The notes: generated by a model not told the origin, from the sequence alone. 64,000 bases of DNA from Veillonella magna DSM 19857 (GCF_000428745.1 NZ_AUAN01000006.1:1-64000); one strand, 5' to 3'; shown: positions 1 to 8,992, counted from the first letter of the stretch. A program made the numbers and translations.

Positions 1-1368
1 TACACAGCTGGGGAAAATGTAACGATAGATAATGACGGAAAAATTTCAGCGAAGGATACAACGTACACCGCCGGTAGTAACCTTGAGTTAACTAATAAAA
101 CTGAATTTTCACTTGTCCCTGAATTGACAAATATTGAATCTATCAAGGGCAAGGACAACACAAAGGGAGAATTGCAATTTACTACTGAAGGTGCTAAGCT
201 ATCTCATCAAACCAACTCCATACAGGTGGGAAACGAGATAAAGGCTACTGCCGGTAACAATACCCTTGTGCTTGGCGATGCCATAGAAGCTACATCCGGA
301 AATAACTCGTTATCCGTTGGCAATACCATTAAGGCCACCGTTGGCACTAACTCGCTGACTGTTGGCAACACCATAGAAGCTAAGGCCGGACAGAATTTGT
401 TCGCTCTTAGCGACAACGATTTAACAGCTGCCGTTGGACAGGCACACATGACGATAGATAAAGAAAAGTGGGAAACAGTCTTTAACGATGCGACATCTAC
501 AGTCATGAAAGATACATCGATAACAACTACAGCGGGCAAATCTACGTTGGCATTGAGTGATACCACCTCAACCTTGACGGTAGGCAACAAAGACACAGGT
601 TCCACAGCCATGAGTCAGACAACGGATACAGTAGCTTGGACGGTAACGGGCAAAGCTGCGGATGGCAAGCCGGCACCTACGGCAACCGTATCGATTACGG
701 CAGAAGGGCTTGACGTAGGTAAGACAATCATTCATAATCTTGCGGATGGCAAAGCTCCGACTGATGCGGCTACCGTTGGGCAATTAACAACGGCGAAAGA
801 AGAATTTAACACGCACTTCACGAAGCTTGACGGTGATGTGACTAACCTCGGTAACCGTGTGACTACGGTAGAAGGTGATGTGGTTAATCTGCAAAATTCC
901 ATAAACGGTATGAACACGCGCATCACCAAACTCGACCGCCGCGTAGACAAAGTCGGTGCCGGAGCAGCGGCATTGGCGGCACTTCATCCGCTTGACTTCG
1001 ACCCGGACAATAAATGGGATATTGCCGGTGGCTATGGTCATTATGCCGGACAGTCAGCGATGGCTCTCGGCGCATACTACCGCCCGAATGAAGATGTGAT
1101 GTTCAGTATCGGCGGCGCCTTTGGCAATGGTGAAGATATGATTAACGCCGGTGTGAGTGTGAAGGTTGGTTCCGGTGAAAGCAAGACGACAACTTCGAAA
1201 GCAGCCATGGCGAAGAAGATTAATGAATTGCAACAAGTGGTTACTACACAGCATCAGCAGCTGGAAGAACAGAAAGCAAATATGGCAAAGCAAGATGCCA
1301 AGATAGCTGCGCAAGAAAATGAAATTCAAGAATTGAAAGCAATGATGCAACAAATATTAGCTAAGTAG
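1..1368 (+). CDS. Trimeric autotransporter adhesin (YadA-like), 5' truncated by window edge
   Basis: The frame is open from base 1, so only the C-terminal part (455 residues) is seen. It holds tandem stalk repeats of about 16 residues of the form GNxIxAxxGxNxLxVG, then the YadA neck (IIHNLADGKAPTDAATVGQL), a coiled coil, and the membrane anchor (KVGAGAAALAALHPLDFDPD to GAFGNGEDMINAGVSVKVGSG). A further coiled coil of about 60 residues rich in K, Q and E follows the anchor. The family (type Vc secretion) forms trimeric outer-membrane adhesins in which the C-terminal barrel carries the stalk to the surface. The post-anchor coiled coil is not part of the classical YadA plan and would lie on the periplasmic side. 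The gene ends in a large hairpin terminator. Family assignment is firm; the ligand is unknown. Confidence 0.93.
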   Translation, partial: YTAGENVTIDNDGKISAKDTTYTAGSNLELTNKTEFSLVPELTNIESIKGKDNTKGELQFTTEGAKLSHQTNSIQVGNEIKATAGNNTLVLGDAIEATSGNNSLSVGNTIKATVGTNSLTVGNTIEAKAGQNLFALSDNDLTAAVGQAHMTIDKEKWETVFNDATSTVMKDTSITTTAGKSTLALSDTTSTLTVGNKDTGSTAMSQTTDTVAWTVTGKAADGKPAPTATVSITAEGLDVGKTIIHNLADGKAPTDAATVGQLTTAKEEFNTHFTKLDGDVTNLGNRVTTVEGDVVNLQNSINGMNTRITKLDRRVDKVGAGAAALAALHPLDFDPDNKWDIAGGYGHYAGQSAMALGAYYRPNEDVMFSIGGAFGNGEDMINAGVSVKVGSGESKTTTSKAAMAKKINELQQVVTTQHQQLEEQKANMAKQDAKIAAQENEIQELKAMMQQILAK

Positions 1369-1372
1369 CCGT

Positions 1373-1473
1373 CATCGGTTAATTGTTCCGAGAGTCCGGT
1401 AGTACCGCTAGGTGGGTAGGTCTTGCGAATACCCACTGCGCAGTACTGCCGGACTCTCTTGTTATAACCGATG
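1373..1473. terminator. Hairpin terminator with conserved 11-nt loop (copy 1)
   Basis: Nested inverted arms (CATCGGTT/AACCGATG and GAGAGTCCGGTAGTAC with its near-complement) enclose the tip stem GTGGGTA/TACCCAC around the loop GGTCTTGCGAA at 1419-1429. It lies directly after the adhesin stop codon. Confidence 0.8.
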
Positions 1474-1503
1474 GCGGGTATTAGCAAATGGGGGAAAGAG
1501 AAG

Positions 1504-1570
1504 AGGGAGCTTCCTATCTCGACAGTCAGGTCTGACGAATGACATGTCTGCGATAGAAATCTCCCTTTTT
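1504..1570. terminator. Hairpin with conserved 11-nt loop (copy 2)
   Basis: Imperfect arms (GGGAGCTTCCTATCTCG on the left, GCGATAGAAATCTCCC then a T-run on the right) enclose GTCA/TGAC around the loop GGTCTGACGAA at 1529-1539. It sits about 130 bp upstream of the next gene, so it is the second terminator-like hairpin in this gap (1369-1697). No other gene is seen there. Confidence 0.7.
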
Positions 1571-1697
1571 CTTTTCATTGGTGCTACAATAAGCATAAAT
1601 GGACAGTTTCTACTTTTAGAGAAGGTGAAACAATATATGAGTGTCTAGCGTTATGTGTGGACGGCAAGAGGAAAGTTTATGGTAAGGAGAGATGACT

Positions 1698-2366
1698 ATG
1701 AAATGTAAATGCCTAGGAAGGTATGCAACGTGGGTATGTCGTGCGGTGTTGGCAGGCAGTTTGTTGATGGCCCCGATGGTGACTGAAAATTTTGTGACAG
1801 CGTCTAATGCATCGACAAGTGTAACGACGGCGGATGAAGCGGATGCGATTGTAAAAGAAGCGAAAGCCATCGTAGCACAGCCGGAAACATTTTATACATT
1901 GTATGTAGGTATGCCGAATTCAGATTTTCGGGCAAATTTTTCTAACTTACCCGGTTGGAAAGTAGGGTATTACGATAACTACAAAGACCCATGGATAACG
2001 AAGAAAACTGCTAGCTGGGAGTATAAAAGAACATTGCCGTTGGGAAAGCGAATGATTAATCAAGACGTTTATATTAAGCAACTTTATAATGGCTCGGTAT
2101 ATAGAGTGGCCGTTATATTTTCTGGATTGGATAAGGGAACAGGGGCTAAGATATATAAGGAAATGTATAATGTGCTCAAGAATCGATATCCTTCGTTTGA
2201 AACATCCATTCCTTATGGTCTAATAGTTCGTCGCGATTATACGCCTACTATCCAAGTAAGCTCTGGCGTACATTTGCAGCTATTGTATTATAAAAATTTT
2301 AAGGAACCGAATAACTATGAAGTGGCTTATATAATCGATGGAGGTCAAGCGTACAACCTGTACTAA
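1698..2366 (+). CDS. Secreted protein of unknown function
   Basis: This encodes 222 residues. An ATG lies at 1692, but the AAGGAG at about 1684-1689 is too close to it, so the ATG at 1698 (MKCKCLGRY) is preferred. The N-terminus is a signal peptide: basic start, hydrophobic stretch AVLAGSLLMAP, and a likely cleavage region near ASNA (residues 36-39). The mature part is rich in aromatic residues and lysine (for example YTLYVGMPNSDF and WKVGYYDNYKDPW), with no motif I recognise. In a diderm cell it is probably periplasmic or outer-membrane associated. It is monocistronic between two hairpin terminators. I cannot assign a function. Confidence 0.7.
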   Translation: MKCKCLGRYATWVCRAVLAGSLLMAPMVTENFVTASNASTSVTTADEADAIVKEAKAIVAQPETFYTLYVGMPNSDFRANFSNLPGWKVGYYDNYKDPWITKKTASWEYKRTLPLGKRMINQDVYIKQLYNGSVYRVAVIFSGLDKGTGAKIYKEMYNVLKNRYPSFETSIPYGLIVRRDYTPTIQVSSGVHLQLLYYKNFKEPNNYEVAYIIDGGQAYNLY

Positions 2367-2393
2367 TTTTACTCATCCTCCCTAGCCGATGAA

Positions 2394-2467
2394 ACAAGAG
2401 GGGTGTCCATGTCGTAGGTACGTCATTCGCAAGACCTGACTACCGAGGCATGGACACCCCTCTTGTT
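2394..2467. terminator. Hairpin terminator with conserved 11-nt loop (copy 3, inverted)
   Basis: Perfect 18-bp arms (ACAAGAGGGGTGTCCATG and its complement) enclose GTCA/TGAC around TTCGCAAGACC at 2426-2436. That is the reverse complement of the loop of copy 1, so the loop occurs in both orientations. Confidence 0.88.
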
Positions 2468-2824
2468 ACTTTATATGTTCTTCTTTTTCTTTTCATGCTA
2501 TAATAAAGCACATCATACGCGGTTTTCCGCTGATTTAGAATGAATGATGTAGTACGTATAACAAATAGAGTGAATCGATACCGGGCGAGATTAACTGACA
2601 CCGGATTAGAGTGAATCGACATTGCGTTAGCGTTAACCAATACCGGCTCAAGGTTAACCGGCGCCGTGAATAGCATGTATCGGCACGGGAATAGAACCGG
2701 CTGCTACCCGAAATCCGATGGGCATTATGAACAGCGTTAACCGGTACGGTCGATGACGATGTTAATCGGTAGTGTCGATGACGACGATAAAAGTGAGAGA
2801 GCTGCGCAGCAGCAAGGAGGCAAT
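2468..2824. repeat. Gap with a promoter-like box and degenerate repeats before dapF
   Basis: A TATAAT occurs at about 2510-2515 close after the terminator. The rest is made of diverged copies of a 20-25 bp unit resembling GTTAACCGGTACCG or GTGAATCGATACCGG (about 2570-2785). No convincing gene is seen. The repeats run up to the dapF ribosome binding site. Confidence 0.5.
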
Positions 2825-3652
2825 ATGAAGTATACAAAGATGCATGGACTGGGCAACGATTTTATTTTCTTTACGGATCCGAACGGCGCGGATACGGATT
2901 ATACGGAATTGGCTAAGCGCCTGTGCCATCGCCAGACGGGCATCGGCGGTGACGGCATTATCGTGGTGGTGCCGTCCAACGTGGCCGATACGCGGATGCG
3001 CATTATCAACGCCGACGGCAGTGAAGCGGAAATGTGCGGCAACGGCATTCGTTGCTTTGCGAAATATGTGTATGAACGGGGCATTGTGACAAAAGAAAAG
3101 TTTACCATTGAAACGTTGGCCGGTATTATGGAGCCGACGCTGACGGTGGAAGACGGCAAGGTTACCTTGGTTACGGTAAACATGGGTAAGCCTTCCTTTA
3201 ACGCGGCGGATATTCCCATGGACATCAAGGCGGACAAGGTGCTCAACTATGATGTGGATGTAGACGGCGTGACATATAAAGTAAGCTCCGTGCTCATGGG
3301 CGTACCGCATACGGAAGTGTTCGTAGACGATGTGACGAAAGTGCCGCTGACTACGCTAGGGCCGAAGCTGGAACGGCATCCGCTGTTTCCGCGGGGAACG
3401 AATGTAAACTTTGTGGAAGTGGTAGACGACAGCCATATTAAGGTGCGCACTTGGGAACGAGGCGCCGGAGCTACGCTGGCGTGCGGTACCGGTTGCTGCG
3501 CTTCTGCGGTAATGGCGCACGAAAACGGCTTGACCGGTCGTGAAGTGGATGTGGCCGTGTATCTCGGCACCTTGCACATCAGCTACAGCGAAGACGGCAC
3601 CGTATTTATGACGGGACCTGCAGCGGAAGTATTCGAAACGGAATTGGCATAA
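2825..3652 (+). CDS. dapF: Diaminopimelate epimerase
   Basis: This 275-residue enzyme interconverts LL- and meso-diaminopimelate in lysine and peptidoglycan synthesis in the cytoplasm. Both catalytic cysteines are visible: Cys71 in AEMCGNG and the second in LACGTG near residue 217. The family N-terminus KMHGLGNDF is also present. The start at 2825 has AAGGAGG at 2814-2820; longer in-frame starts upstream would add a tail that reads through the intergenic repeat and are rejected. In the second active-site motif GAGATLACGTG an alanine stands where E. coli DapF has a glutamate (GAGET). ptsI follows after 141 bp that hold no clear terminator, so partial co-transcription is possible. Confidence 0.95.
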   Translation: MKYTKMHGLGNDFIFFTDPNGADTDYTELAKRLCHRQTGIGGDGIIVVVPSNVADTRMRIINADGSEAEMCGNGIRCFAKYVYERGIVTKEKFTIETLAGIMEPTLTVEDGKVTLVTVNMGKPSFNAADIPMDIKADKVLNYDVDVDGVTYKVSSVLMGVPHTEVFVDDVTKVPLTTLGPKLERHPLFPRGTNVNFVEVVDDSHIKVRTWERGAGATLACGTGCCASAVMAHENGLTGREVDVAVYLGTLHISYSEDGTVFMTGPAAEVFETELA

Positions 3653-3793
3653 CATAGGCAGTACGAACGTATCGGACGTGGCACAACATGTCGGCACGAG
3701 TGTGTCGGGATTGCATTAGGCAGGCACTCGTCGGAACTGGCATAACGCAGCGATACGCACGTATGGGATGAGGAAATTACTAGGGAGATATGT

Positions 3794-5524
3794 ATGAAAC
3801 TACAAGGGATTTCAGGAGCCCGCGGCATCGGCGCCGGCACGGTATATGTATATACGCAGGAAGAGATTTGCATTGATCGCACTCCCATTGAGGAAGCGGC
3901 GGTAGCGGAGGAATTACACAAACTGGACGACGCCATGCAGACGACCATTGATCAGCTGACCGAGGTAAAAGCTAAGGCGGCGGCCACGATGGGTGATGCG
4001 GAGGCGGCTATCTTCGAAGCACACATTATGATTGCGCAGGACCCGTCGCTGTTGACATCGATTCGGCAGGCAGTGGAAAGTGAACACAAATCCGCGGCGG
4101 AAGCTACGGAAGGCGTAATTGAAAGCTTTGCGGCCATGTTCTCTGCTATGGACGATCCGTACATGCGCGAACGCGGTGCCGATATTCGTGACATCGGAGA
4201 CCGTTTGCTCCGCAACATATTGGGCATGACACCGCGCGGCTTGGCACATTTGTCGGGACAGATTATTTTAGTGGCCGATGATTTGACCCCGTCCGATACA
4301 GCGTCCTTGGATGCTACCGTAGTGCAGGGTATTGTAACGGCCAGCGGCGGGCCTACCAGTCATGCCGCCATTATGGCGCGCACCTTGGCGATTCCCGCGG
4401 TTATGGGCGTTGGCGACAGCAGCGCACTTCGCACCGGCGAGCAGGCGGTTGTTAACGGCACGGACGGCATTGTGCTGACGGAGCTTAGCGATGATGAATT
4501 TGCGCGGTACCAAGAAGAAGGCGCACGGTATCGCCGGGTACTGCAAACGATGAAAGAATCGGCGAACCTGCCGGCGAAGACGAAGGACGGTCATGACGTG
4601 CTTCTCTTCGGCAATATCGGCAAAGCTGATGATGCGGCTAAGGCGCGGGAGCTGGGCGCCGAAGGGATCGGCCTGTTCCGAACGGAATTTTTATATATGG
4701 AGCGCGACGAATTGCCAAATGAAGAGGTGCAGTACGAAGCCTATAAGGCGTGCGCCGAAGCGATGGACGGACGCCCCGTCATCATTCGCACCATGGACAT
4801 CGGCGGCGACAAAGAACTAAAATGCTTGGCCTTGCCAAAGGAAATGAATCCCTTCCTCGGGTATCGGGCCATCCGCATTTGCCTGTCCGAACCGGATATG
4901 TTTAAGACGCAGCTGAAAGCATTGCTTCGTGCCGGCGTGCATGGTCAGGTGCACATTATGTATCCCATGATTTCTTCGCTGGATGAAGTGCGCCGTGCCA
5001 ATGCGCTGTTACAGGAAGCAAAGGACGAGCTTGCGGCGGCAGGCGTCGCTTTCAACGGAGACACACCGGTGGGCATCATGGTGGAAACTCCGGCAGCGGC
5101 GATGATTGCGGACATCTTGGCAAAGGAAGTTGACTTTTTCAGCATCGGTACCAATGATTTATGCCAGTATACCTTGGCGGTGGATCGCATGAACGAGCGC
5201 ATCGGGCAGCTGTATGAACCGCTTCACCCGGCAGTGCTGCGGCTCATCAAACAAGTCATCGACGCATCGCATAAGGAAGGCAAGCTTACCGGCATGTGCG
5301 GAGAGATGGCCGGTGATCCGATGGCAACGATGATTTTATTGGGACTGGGGCTGGATGAATTCAGCATGAGTGCTACGGCCATTCCCATGATTAAGGCGGT
5401 GCTTCGGTCGGTGACCGTAGACGAGTGTCGCCACATGGCGGCAAAGGCATTGACCTTGGGAAGTGCCAAGGAAATTGCGGCGTACGTAACGCGCATAATG
5501 ACGGAAAAAGGCATTGAACTGTAA
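3794..5524 (+). CDS. ptsI: PTS enzyme I (phosphoenolpyruvate-protein phosphotransferase)
   Basis: This 576-residue protein takes phosphate from phosphoenolpyruvate and passes it to HPr. The N-terminal HPr-binding domain starts MKLQGISGARGIGAG. The phosphorylated histidine lies in GGPTSHAAIMART near residue 187. The C-terminal PEP-binding barrel shows GIGLFRTEFLYM and GEMAGDP. The length is typical. ptsH follows rather than precedes it, with a 167-bp gap and its own promoter-like box, which inverts the usual ptsHI order. No sugar-specific PTS component is in the window, and galactose uptake here is by ABC transporter, so the partner permeases lie elsewhere or the pair has a regulatory role. 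Confidence 0.96.
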   Translation: MKLQGISGARGIGAGTVYVYTQEEICIDRTPIEEAAVAEELHKLDDAMQTTIDQLTEVKAKAAATMGDAEAAIFEAHIMIAQDPSLLTSIRQAVESEHKSAAEATEGVIESFAAMFSAMDDPYMRERGADIRDIGDRLLRNILGMTPRGLAHLSGQIILVADDLTPSDTASLDATVVQGIVTASGGPTSHAAIMARTLAIPAVMGVGDSSALRTGEQAVVNGTDGIVLTELSDDEFARYQEEGARYRRVLQTMKESANLPAKTKDGHDVLLFGNIGKADDAAKARELGAEGIGLFRTEFLYMERDELPNEEVQYEAYKACAEAMDGRPVIIRTMDIGGDKELKCLALPKEMNPFLGYRAIRICLSEPDMFKTQLKALLRAGVHGQVHIMYPMISSLDEVRRANALLQEAKDELAAAGVAFNGDTPVGIMVETPAAAMIADILAKEVDFFSIGTNDLCQYTLAVDRMNERIGQLYEPLHPAVLRLIKQVIDASHKEGKLTGMCGEMAGDPMATMILLGLGLDEFSMSATAIPMIKAVLRSVTVDECRHMAAKALTLGSAKEIAAYVTRIMTEKGIEL

Positions 5525-5532
5525 ATTGGTCA

Positions 5533-5561
5533 TTACGTAAGCGATACTTGTTTGGTATAAT
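5533..5561 (+). promoter_or_regulatory. Sigma-70-type promoter before ptsH
   Basis: A TTACGT box at 5533-5538 and a perfect TATAAT at 5556-5561 are separated by 17 bp. The -35 match is weak. Confidence 0.5.
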
Positions 5562-5691
5562 AGATAGAGAAAAATGTATGACTCCGTCATACAACAGCAA
5601 GTAATGCGCACGGCAGTAGAGGCTGTGCCGATGTGGATAGCGACGCTAGTGGGTAATAGCGTCGGGGAGCAGGAAGAGGAAGGTGTGCACA

Positions 5692-5952
5692 ATGATTCAA
5701 GAACATGTAACTATTACGAACGAATCGGGACTACATGCCCGTCCGGCGACGCTGTTTACGCAGCTGGCCGCAAAATTTCAGTCGAAAATTACCTTGGCTA
5801 ACGGTGCCAAACAGGCCGATGCCAAATCGATTTTGACCGTGTTAACCTTGGGTGCCACGAAGGGAACGGAACTGGTGGTCACCGTTGACGGTGCAGATGA
5901 AGCCGAAGCCATGGCGGCGGTTAAAGAATTTTTGACAACGCATAAAGATTAA
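5692..5952 (+). CDS. ptsH: PTS phosphocarrier protein HPr
   Basis: This is an 86-residue HPr. The phosphoacceptor histidine is in SGLHARPA near residue 15. The region around the regulatory serine reads AKSILTVLTLGA, which retains Ser46, the target of HPr kinase in Firmicutes. The ATG at 5692 is preferred over an in-frame GTG at 5683 because it gives the normal HPr N-terminus and sits at a good distance from GAGGAAGG. It receives phosphate from the enzyme I encoded just upstream. It is followed at once by a strong hairpin terminator, so it ends its transcription unit. Confidence 0.95.
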   Translation: MIQEHVTITNESGLHARPATLFTQLAAKFQSKITLANGAKQADAKSILTVLTLGATKGTELVVTVDGADEAEAMAAVKEFLTTHKD

Positions 5953-5959
5953 TGGATGA

Positions 5960-6034
5960 TATCCCGTGATTCTATCGCTAGGAAGCTCGTGCGTGGCTAG
6001 AGCGTTCTACGCGATAGAGTCACGGGATTTTTTT
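5960..6034 (+). terminator. Hairpin terminator with conserved loop family (copy 4)
   Basis: Arms ATCCCGTGATTCTATCGC and GCGATAGAGTCACGGGAT precede a T-run. The tip stem GCTC/GAGC closes the loop GTGCGTGGCTA at 5989-5999, a diverged member of the loop family. Confidence 0.88.
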
Positions 6035-6100
6035 AAAGAAGAAGAGATACGGTATGAGCTTGTTTTCTTACTAGCGCAAAGAGGGAAGGAGAGGTAGCGT

Positions 6101-6640
6101 ATGATGTCATTAGTAGAAATAATTGCTGATTGTTTTATGTTAGCATCGTATGTAGCATTGCCCGTGTATGTACTTTATCTTGCGTTTCGTCTTTGGAAGC
6201 ACCGTTCGTTACGGCGGCGTGATATACTGATAGGTATTATCGTGACTGTGTGTACTGTATTTGTGCGCTATGAAATGGAAGAGCCTATAGAACCGCTGCC
6301 CAATAGTATTCCGGTGGAGCAGGTGGCTTCGTTACCGGAGAAGGAAATCGTTCGTGTAATACTAACGCAGGAATTAGAGTATTACAAAAGTAAGCGTCTT
6401 TTGACAAGCAAGAAAATATTTGATTACCGCATTCATGATATAACCTATCCTTTTGGAAAGGCTGAACTGGCGAAAAAATATCCCGGGTGTTATGACGTAT
6501 CCCTATCCGTAAAGACCTTTGAATTCGGATGGATACCGGGGAGCGGAACAAGGGATGGGCTTTGGATTCGAAAAGGGATAAGTTATGGTCTGAAAAAAAG
6601 TGGAGACCGCTACCTATTGGAACAAGTAGGATCTCCTTGA
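6101..6640 (+). CDS. Membrane-anchored protein of unknown function
   Basis: This 179-residue protein starts at ATGATG after GAAGGAGAGG. Two hydrophobic segments are visible (roughly residues 8-28 and 40-57), separated by a basic loop (RLWKHRSLRRR). A soluble, charged domain of about 120 residues follows, with no recognised motif. The basic loop suggests that both ends face outside and the loop faces the cytoplasm. It is flanked on both sides by terminators and so looks monocistronic. I know of no family for it. Confidence 0.55.
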   Translation: MMSLVEIIADCFMLASYVALPVYVLYLAFRLWKHRSLRRRDILIGIIVTVCTVFVRYEMEEPIEPLPNSIPVEQVASLPEKEIVRVILTQELEYYKSKRLLTSKKIFDYRIHDITYPFGKAELAKKYPGCYDVSLSVKTFEFGWIPGSGTRDGLWIRKGISYGLKKSGDRYLLEQVGSP

Positions 6641-6651
6641 TATATAAAAAG

Positions 6652-6723
6652 TTGTATTCCGTAATGTATGCCATGCGTCAGCTCTGGCTTCTCTCCTCTG
6701 CGAAGGAATACAAAATAGCCTCC
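6652..6723. terminator. Hairpin with conserved 11-nt loop (copy 5)
   Basis: Arms TTGTATTCC/GGAATACAA enclose GCCA/TGGC around TGCGTCAGCTC at 6674-6684. It lies just after the upstream gene. Confidence 0.65.
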
Positions 6724-6770
6724 GTATTCTGTAATAAAGAGTCATGCACTCCTCCTCTTCGCCGAAGAAA

Positions 6771-6897
6771 AATAGTGCCTTATTGATTAGAGGATAAAAG
6801 AAAAATGAGTGACCCTCTTATGAAGAACGCCATGCGCTAGCCCTGGCTTCAAGTAAGAGGGTCACTCATTTACCATGTTGATTAATAAGGCACTATT
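6771..6897. terminator. Bidirectional nested hairpin with conserved 11-nt loop (copy 6)
   Basis: Outer arms AATAGTGCCTTATT/AATAAGGCACTATT and inner 17-bp arms (AATGAGTGACCCTCTTA and its complement) enclose GCCA/TGGC around TGCGCTAGCCC at 6833-6843. It separates convergent genes, and its right arm overlaps the last codons of the transglycosylase gene. Confidence 0.85.
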
Positions 6898-7690
6898 CTT
6901 TCTTTAAACCTACATCTTCATAGAATGCGCTGTCCGCTTCTCTGGAGGTAATCATCCCTTGCGCGGCCATCAGGGTGAGGACGGTGCGCTGCCGTTCCTT
7001 GGCGGCGGTAAAGTTTTCTTTCGGATTATAATAGGACGGTGCCTGCGGCAGACCGGCCAGCATCGCTGCCTGTGCTAAAGAAAGTTTGTCCGGCGTGGTG
7101 CCGAAATAACCGGCGGCAGCTGCTTCCAGCCCGTAATAATTATTGCCGTAATAAATGGAATTAAGATACATGGTGAGGATTTGATCCTTCGTGTAATAAT
7201 ACTCCATCAAATACGCCAGCAACACTTCCTCTATCTTGCGCGACATAATGCGCTTGGAAGAGAGAAAGAGATTTTTGACGAGCTGCTGCGTAATGGTGCT
7301 GCCTCCTTCCACGGTGTGACCGGCGACCATGTTGATATAAAAGGCGCGGGAAATGCCAAAAATGTCGATGGCACCGTGATCGTAAAAGCGTTTATCCTCC
7401 GTTGCTACTAAGGCCTCTTTCATAATGGGGGCGATTTCATCGGCTTTTACGCGGCGGTCCGCCGGGACGCGAGCATTCAAGGCTGTGCGCACGGCCTCTT
7501 TGAACGCAAAGAGACGGCGAATACGCTCGGTTCTGCTCAAGCTGTCTTCCGAAGTTTCAATATGTTGTTCCAATCGTGTCTGTGGGGTACGCTGCGCAGT
7601 CTTGTCCGCTTCCGGTTCATAACCGGCAAACCAATACAGGCCGGCGGCCAAGGCGGCAAGTACCACTAAAATTTTCAGTAATAGTTTCAT
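6893..7690 (-). CDS. mtgA: Monofunctional peptidoglycan glycosyltransferase (GT51)
   Basis: This 265-residue protein polymerises glycan strands from lipid II. An N-terminal membrane anchor (LLLKILVVLAALAAGLYWF) is followed by the GT51 domain with its signature motifs in order: EDKRFYDHG (first catalytic Glu near residue 98), GGSTITQQLVKN, RKIEEVLLAYLME (second Glu) and NSIYYGNNYYGLEAAA. There is no transpeptidase domain, so it is the monofunctional form. The gene symbol follows the family; orthology to E. coli mtgA is not shown. It is convergent with the upstream membrane orphan across a shared terminator. Confidence 0.9.
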   Translation of the reverse strand: MKLLLKILVVLAALAAGLYWFAGYEPEADKTAQRTPQTRLEQHIETSEDSLSRTERIRRLFAFKEAVRTALNARVPADRRVKADEIAPIMKEALVATEDKRFYDHGAIDIFGISRAFYINMVAGHTVEGGSTITQQLVKNLFLSSKRIMSRKIEEVLLAYLMEYYYTKDQILTMYLNSIYYGNNYYGLEAAAAGYFGTTPDKLSLAQAAMLAGLPQAPSYYNPKENFTAAKERQRTVLTLMAAQGMITSREADSAFYEDVGLKKE

Positions 7691-8122
7691 GCATCTATCA
7701 TACCACAGGGAGACAAACTAGGATATAGCAATTACCTTTCCTAGGTGGGAAAGAATACGCAAAAGAAATTAACAGGTAGAAAAAATTGACACACGGAAGA
7801 AATTAATGGGAAAGAAATGAATAAGAGGAAGAAATCAATGCGCGAAAGAAATTATGCGGTAGGCAAGAAAAGCCATAGTGTCGGCAGAAGGCAAGTCGGA
7901 GAAATAGCGGGAACCAATCCCGTACAGGTAAGAAAAGTCAGAGTATCGGCAGAAGGTAACACCGGGACACCAACCTATGCGATATTTGCAACGTGAAAGA
8001 TAGTGTCTTGTCATTTGTGGACTGACCCAGTACAATAAAACTATAGAAAAATATAGATATGTGAGTGTCACAATACGACGAAGAACATATCGTCTATGCG
8101 TGAATATATAGGAGGAGTTTTT
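7691..8122. other. 432-bp gap with degenerate repeats and a promoter
   Basis: The left half is purine-rich, with diverged copies of a unit of about 22 bp containing GGAAGAAATTAA (about 7745-7860). A diverged direct repeat of about 40 bp (AAGAAAAGCCATAGTGTCGG and AAGAAAAGTCAGAGTATCGG) then follows. The right part carries the promoter listed separately. I see no gene. Confidence 0.5.
8008..8036 (+). promoter_or_regulatory. Sigma-70-type promoter for the LigB-like gene
   Basis: TTGTCA at 8008-8013 and TACAAT at 8031-8036 have a 17-bp spacer, about 90 bp upstream of the start codon. Confidence 0.65.
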
Positions 8123-8932
8123 ATGGCAGCAGGTAAAATCGTAAGTGTATCGTATTGGCCGGCTCCGTTGGCATATTTTGAGGACCTACCGAAATCGAAG
8201 GCTACGTATAAAGAGCTTACTGCCGCTATGAAGGAAGCTGCCATACATATTAGGGACAGCCATCCGCAAACCATCGTTATCCTAAGTCGGTATCGCTACA
8301 CCTTGCGCGATGCTATTGGGTACAGTCCGCAGCCGCGATTGCGCGGCGCCTTGCAGCCATCCGGCGGAGCGCCGATTACCTTGGGCATGGAAACGGACGA
8401 TTTTTTTAATCATGTCATGCTGCGCTTGGGAGAACGCATGGGCATTCCGTTGGTCAGTATTTTGGATCATATGCCGACGATTTCCACGGATGATTACTTC
8501 CTTCATCATACGGCAGCAATTCCTCTCCATTTCTTAGGTGAAGAAGGTCTGGGCAATAAGCAAATCGTGCGCCTTACCATGGGTCGGCTCAGCTATGAAG
8601 AATTATACACCTTCGGTCGTTTGATGCAGATGGCGGCGCAGCAATCGGGACGGCGCATTGCCGTAGTAGGCAGTGCCAATTTATTGCCGGCACGCTTGGT
8701 CAATCAAGAGGATGTAAGCGTAGATAAAAATATTGCCCTTATGAATGCGTTGGCCGATTGTCGTCCGCAGGCATTGCATGAGCTGGGCTATCCCGTCGAG
8801 GATGAATATGCATTCAGAACTGCCGCCTTTGTCTTGGGCGCGGTAAGCGGTCTCAAGGCAGCGGTACAAACGCATCATTACAGCACTATATCGGGACAGA
8901 GCTACGGTCTTGTACAATATGCGATTCCGTAG
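8123..8932 (+). CDS. LigB-like (class III extradiol dioxygenase fold) protein
   Basis: This encodes 269 residues. The start at 8123 is set by AGGAGG nearby; an ATG at 8096 lies before that site. The pattern of early hydrophobic strands, ILSRYRYTLRDAIG, VSILDHMP and TDDYFLHHTAAIPLHFLGE, with clustered histidines and acids, and RIAVVGSANLLPARL, resembles the LigB/Memo superfamily. In that superfamily these residues bind a divalent metal. Family members range from ring-cleaving dioxygenases to non-catalytic Memo-type proteins, and no AMMECR1 or radical SAM partner is adjacent, so the substrate is unknown. It has its own promoter and terminator. Confidence 0.65.
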   Translation: MAAGKIVSVSYWPAPLAYFEDLPKSKATYKELTAAMKEAAIHIRDSHPQTIVILSRYRYTLRDAIGYSPQPRLRGALQPSGGAPITLGMETDDFFNHVMLRLGERMGIPLVSILDHMPTISTDDYFLHHTAAIPLHFLGEEGLGNKQIVRLTMGRLSYEELYTFGRLMQMAAQQSGRRIAVVGSANLLPARLVNQEDVSVDKNIALMNALADCRPQALHELGYPVEDEYAFRTAAFVLGAVSGLKAAVQTHHYSTISGQSYGLVQYAIP

Positions 8933-8947
8933 TGCGCCGTACACAGC

Positions 8948-8982
8948 ATACAGGTATTGAAAAAAAATACCTGTATTTTTTT
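8948..8982 (+). terminator. Rho-independent terminator
   Basis: ATACAGGTAT and ATACCTGTAT form the stem, followed by a T-run. It lacks the special loop of the other hairpins. Confidence 0.88.
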
Positions 8983-8992
8983 ACAAAAAAGC

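Noticed and set aside
3253-5690. Several long minus-strand open frames opposite dapF and ptsI
   Set aside because: They follow from the codon bias of the plus-strand genes and have no conserved content or ribosome binding sites.
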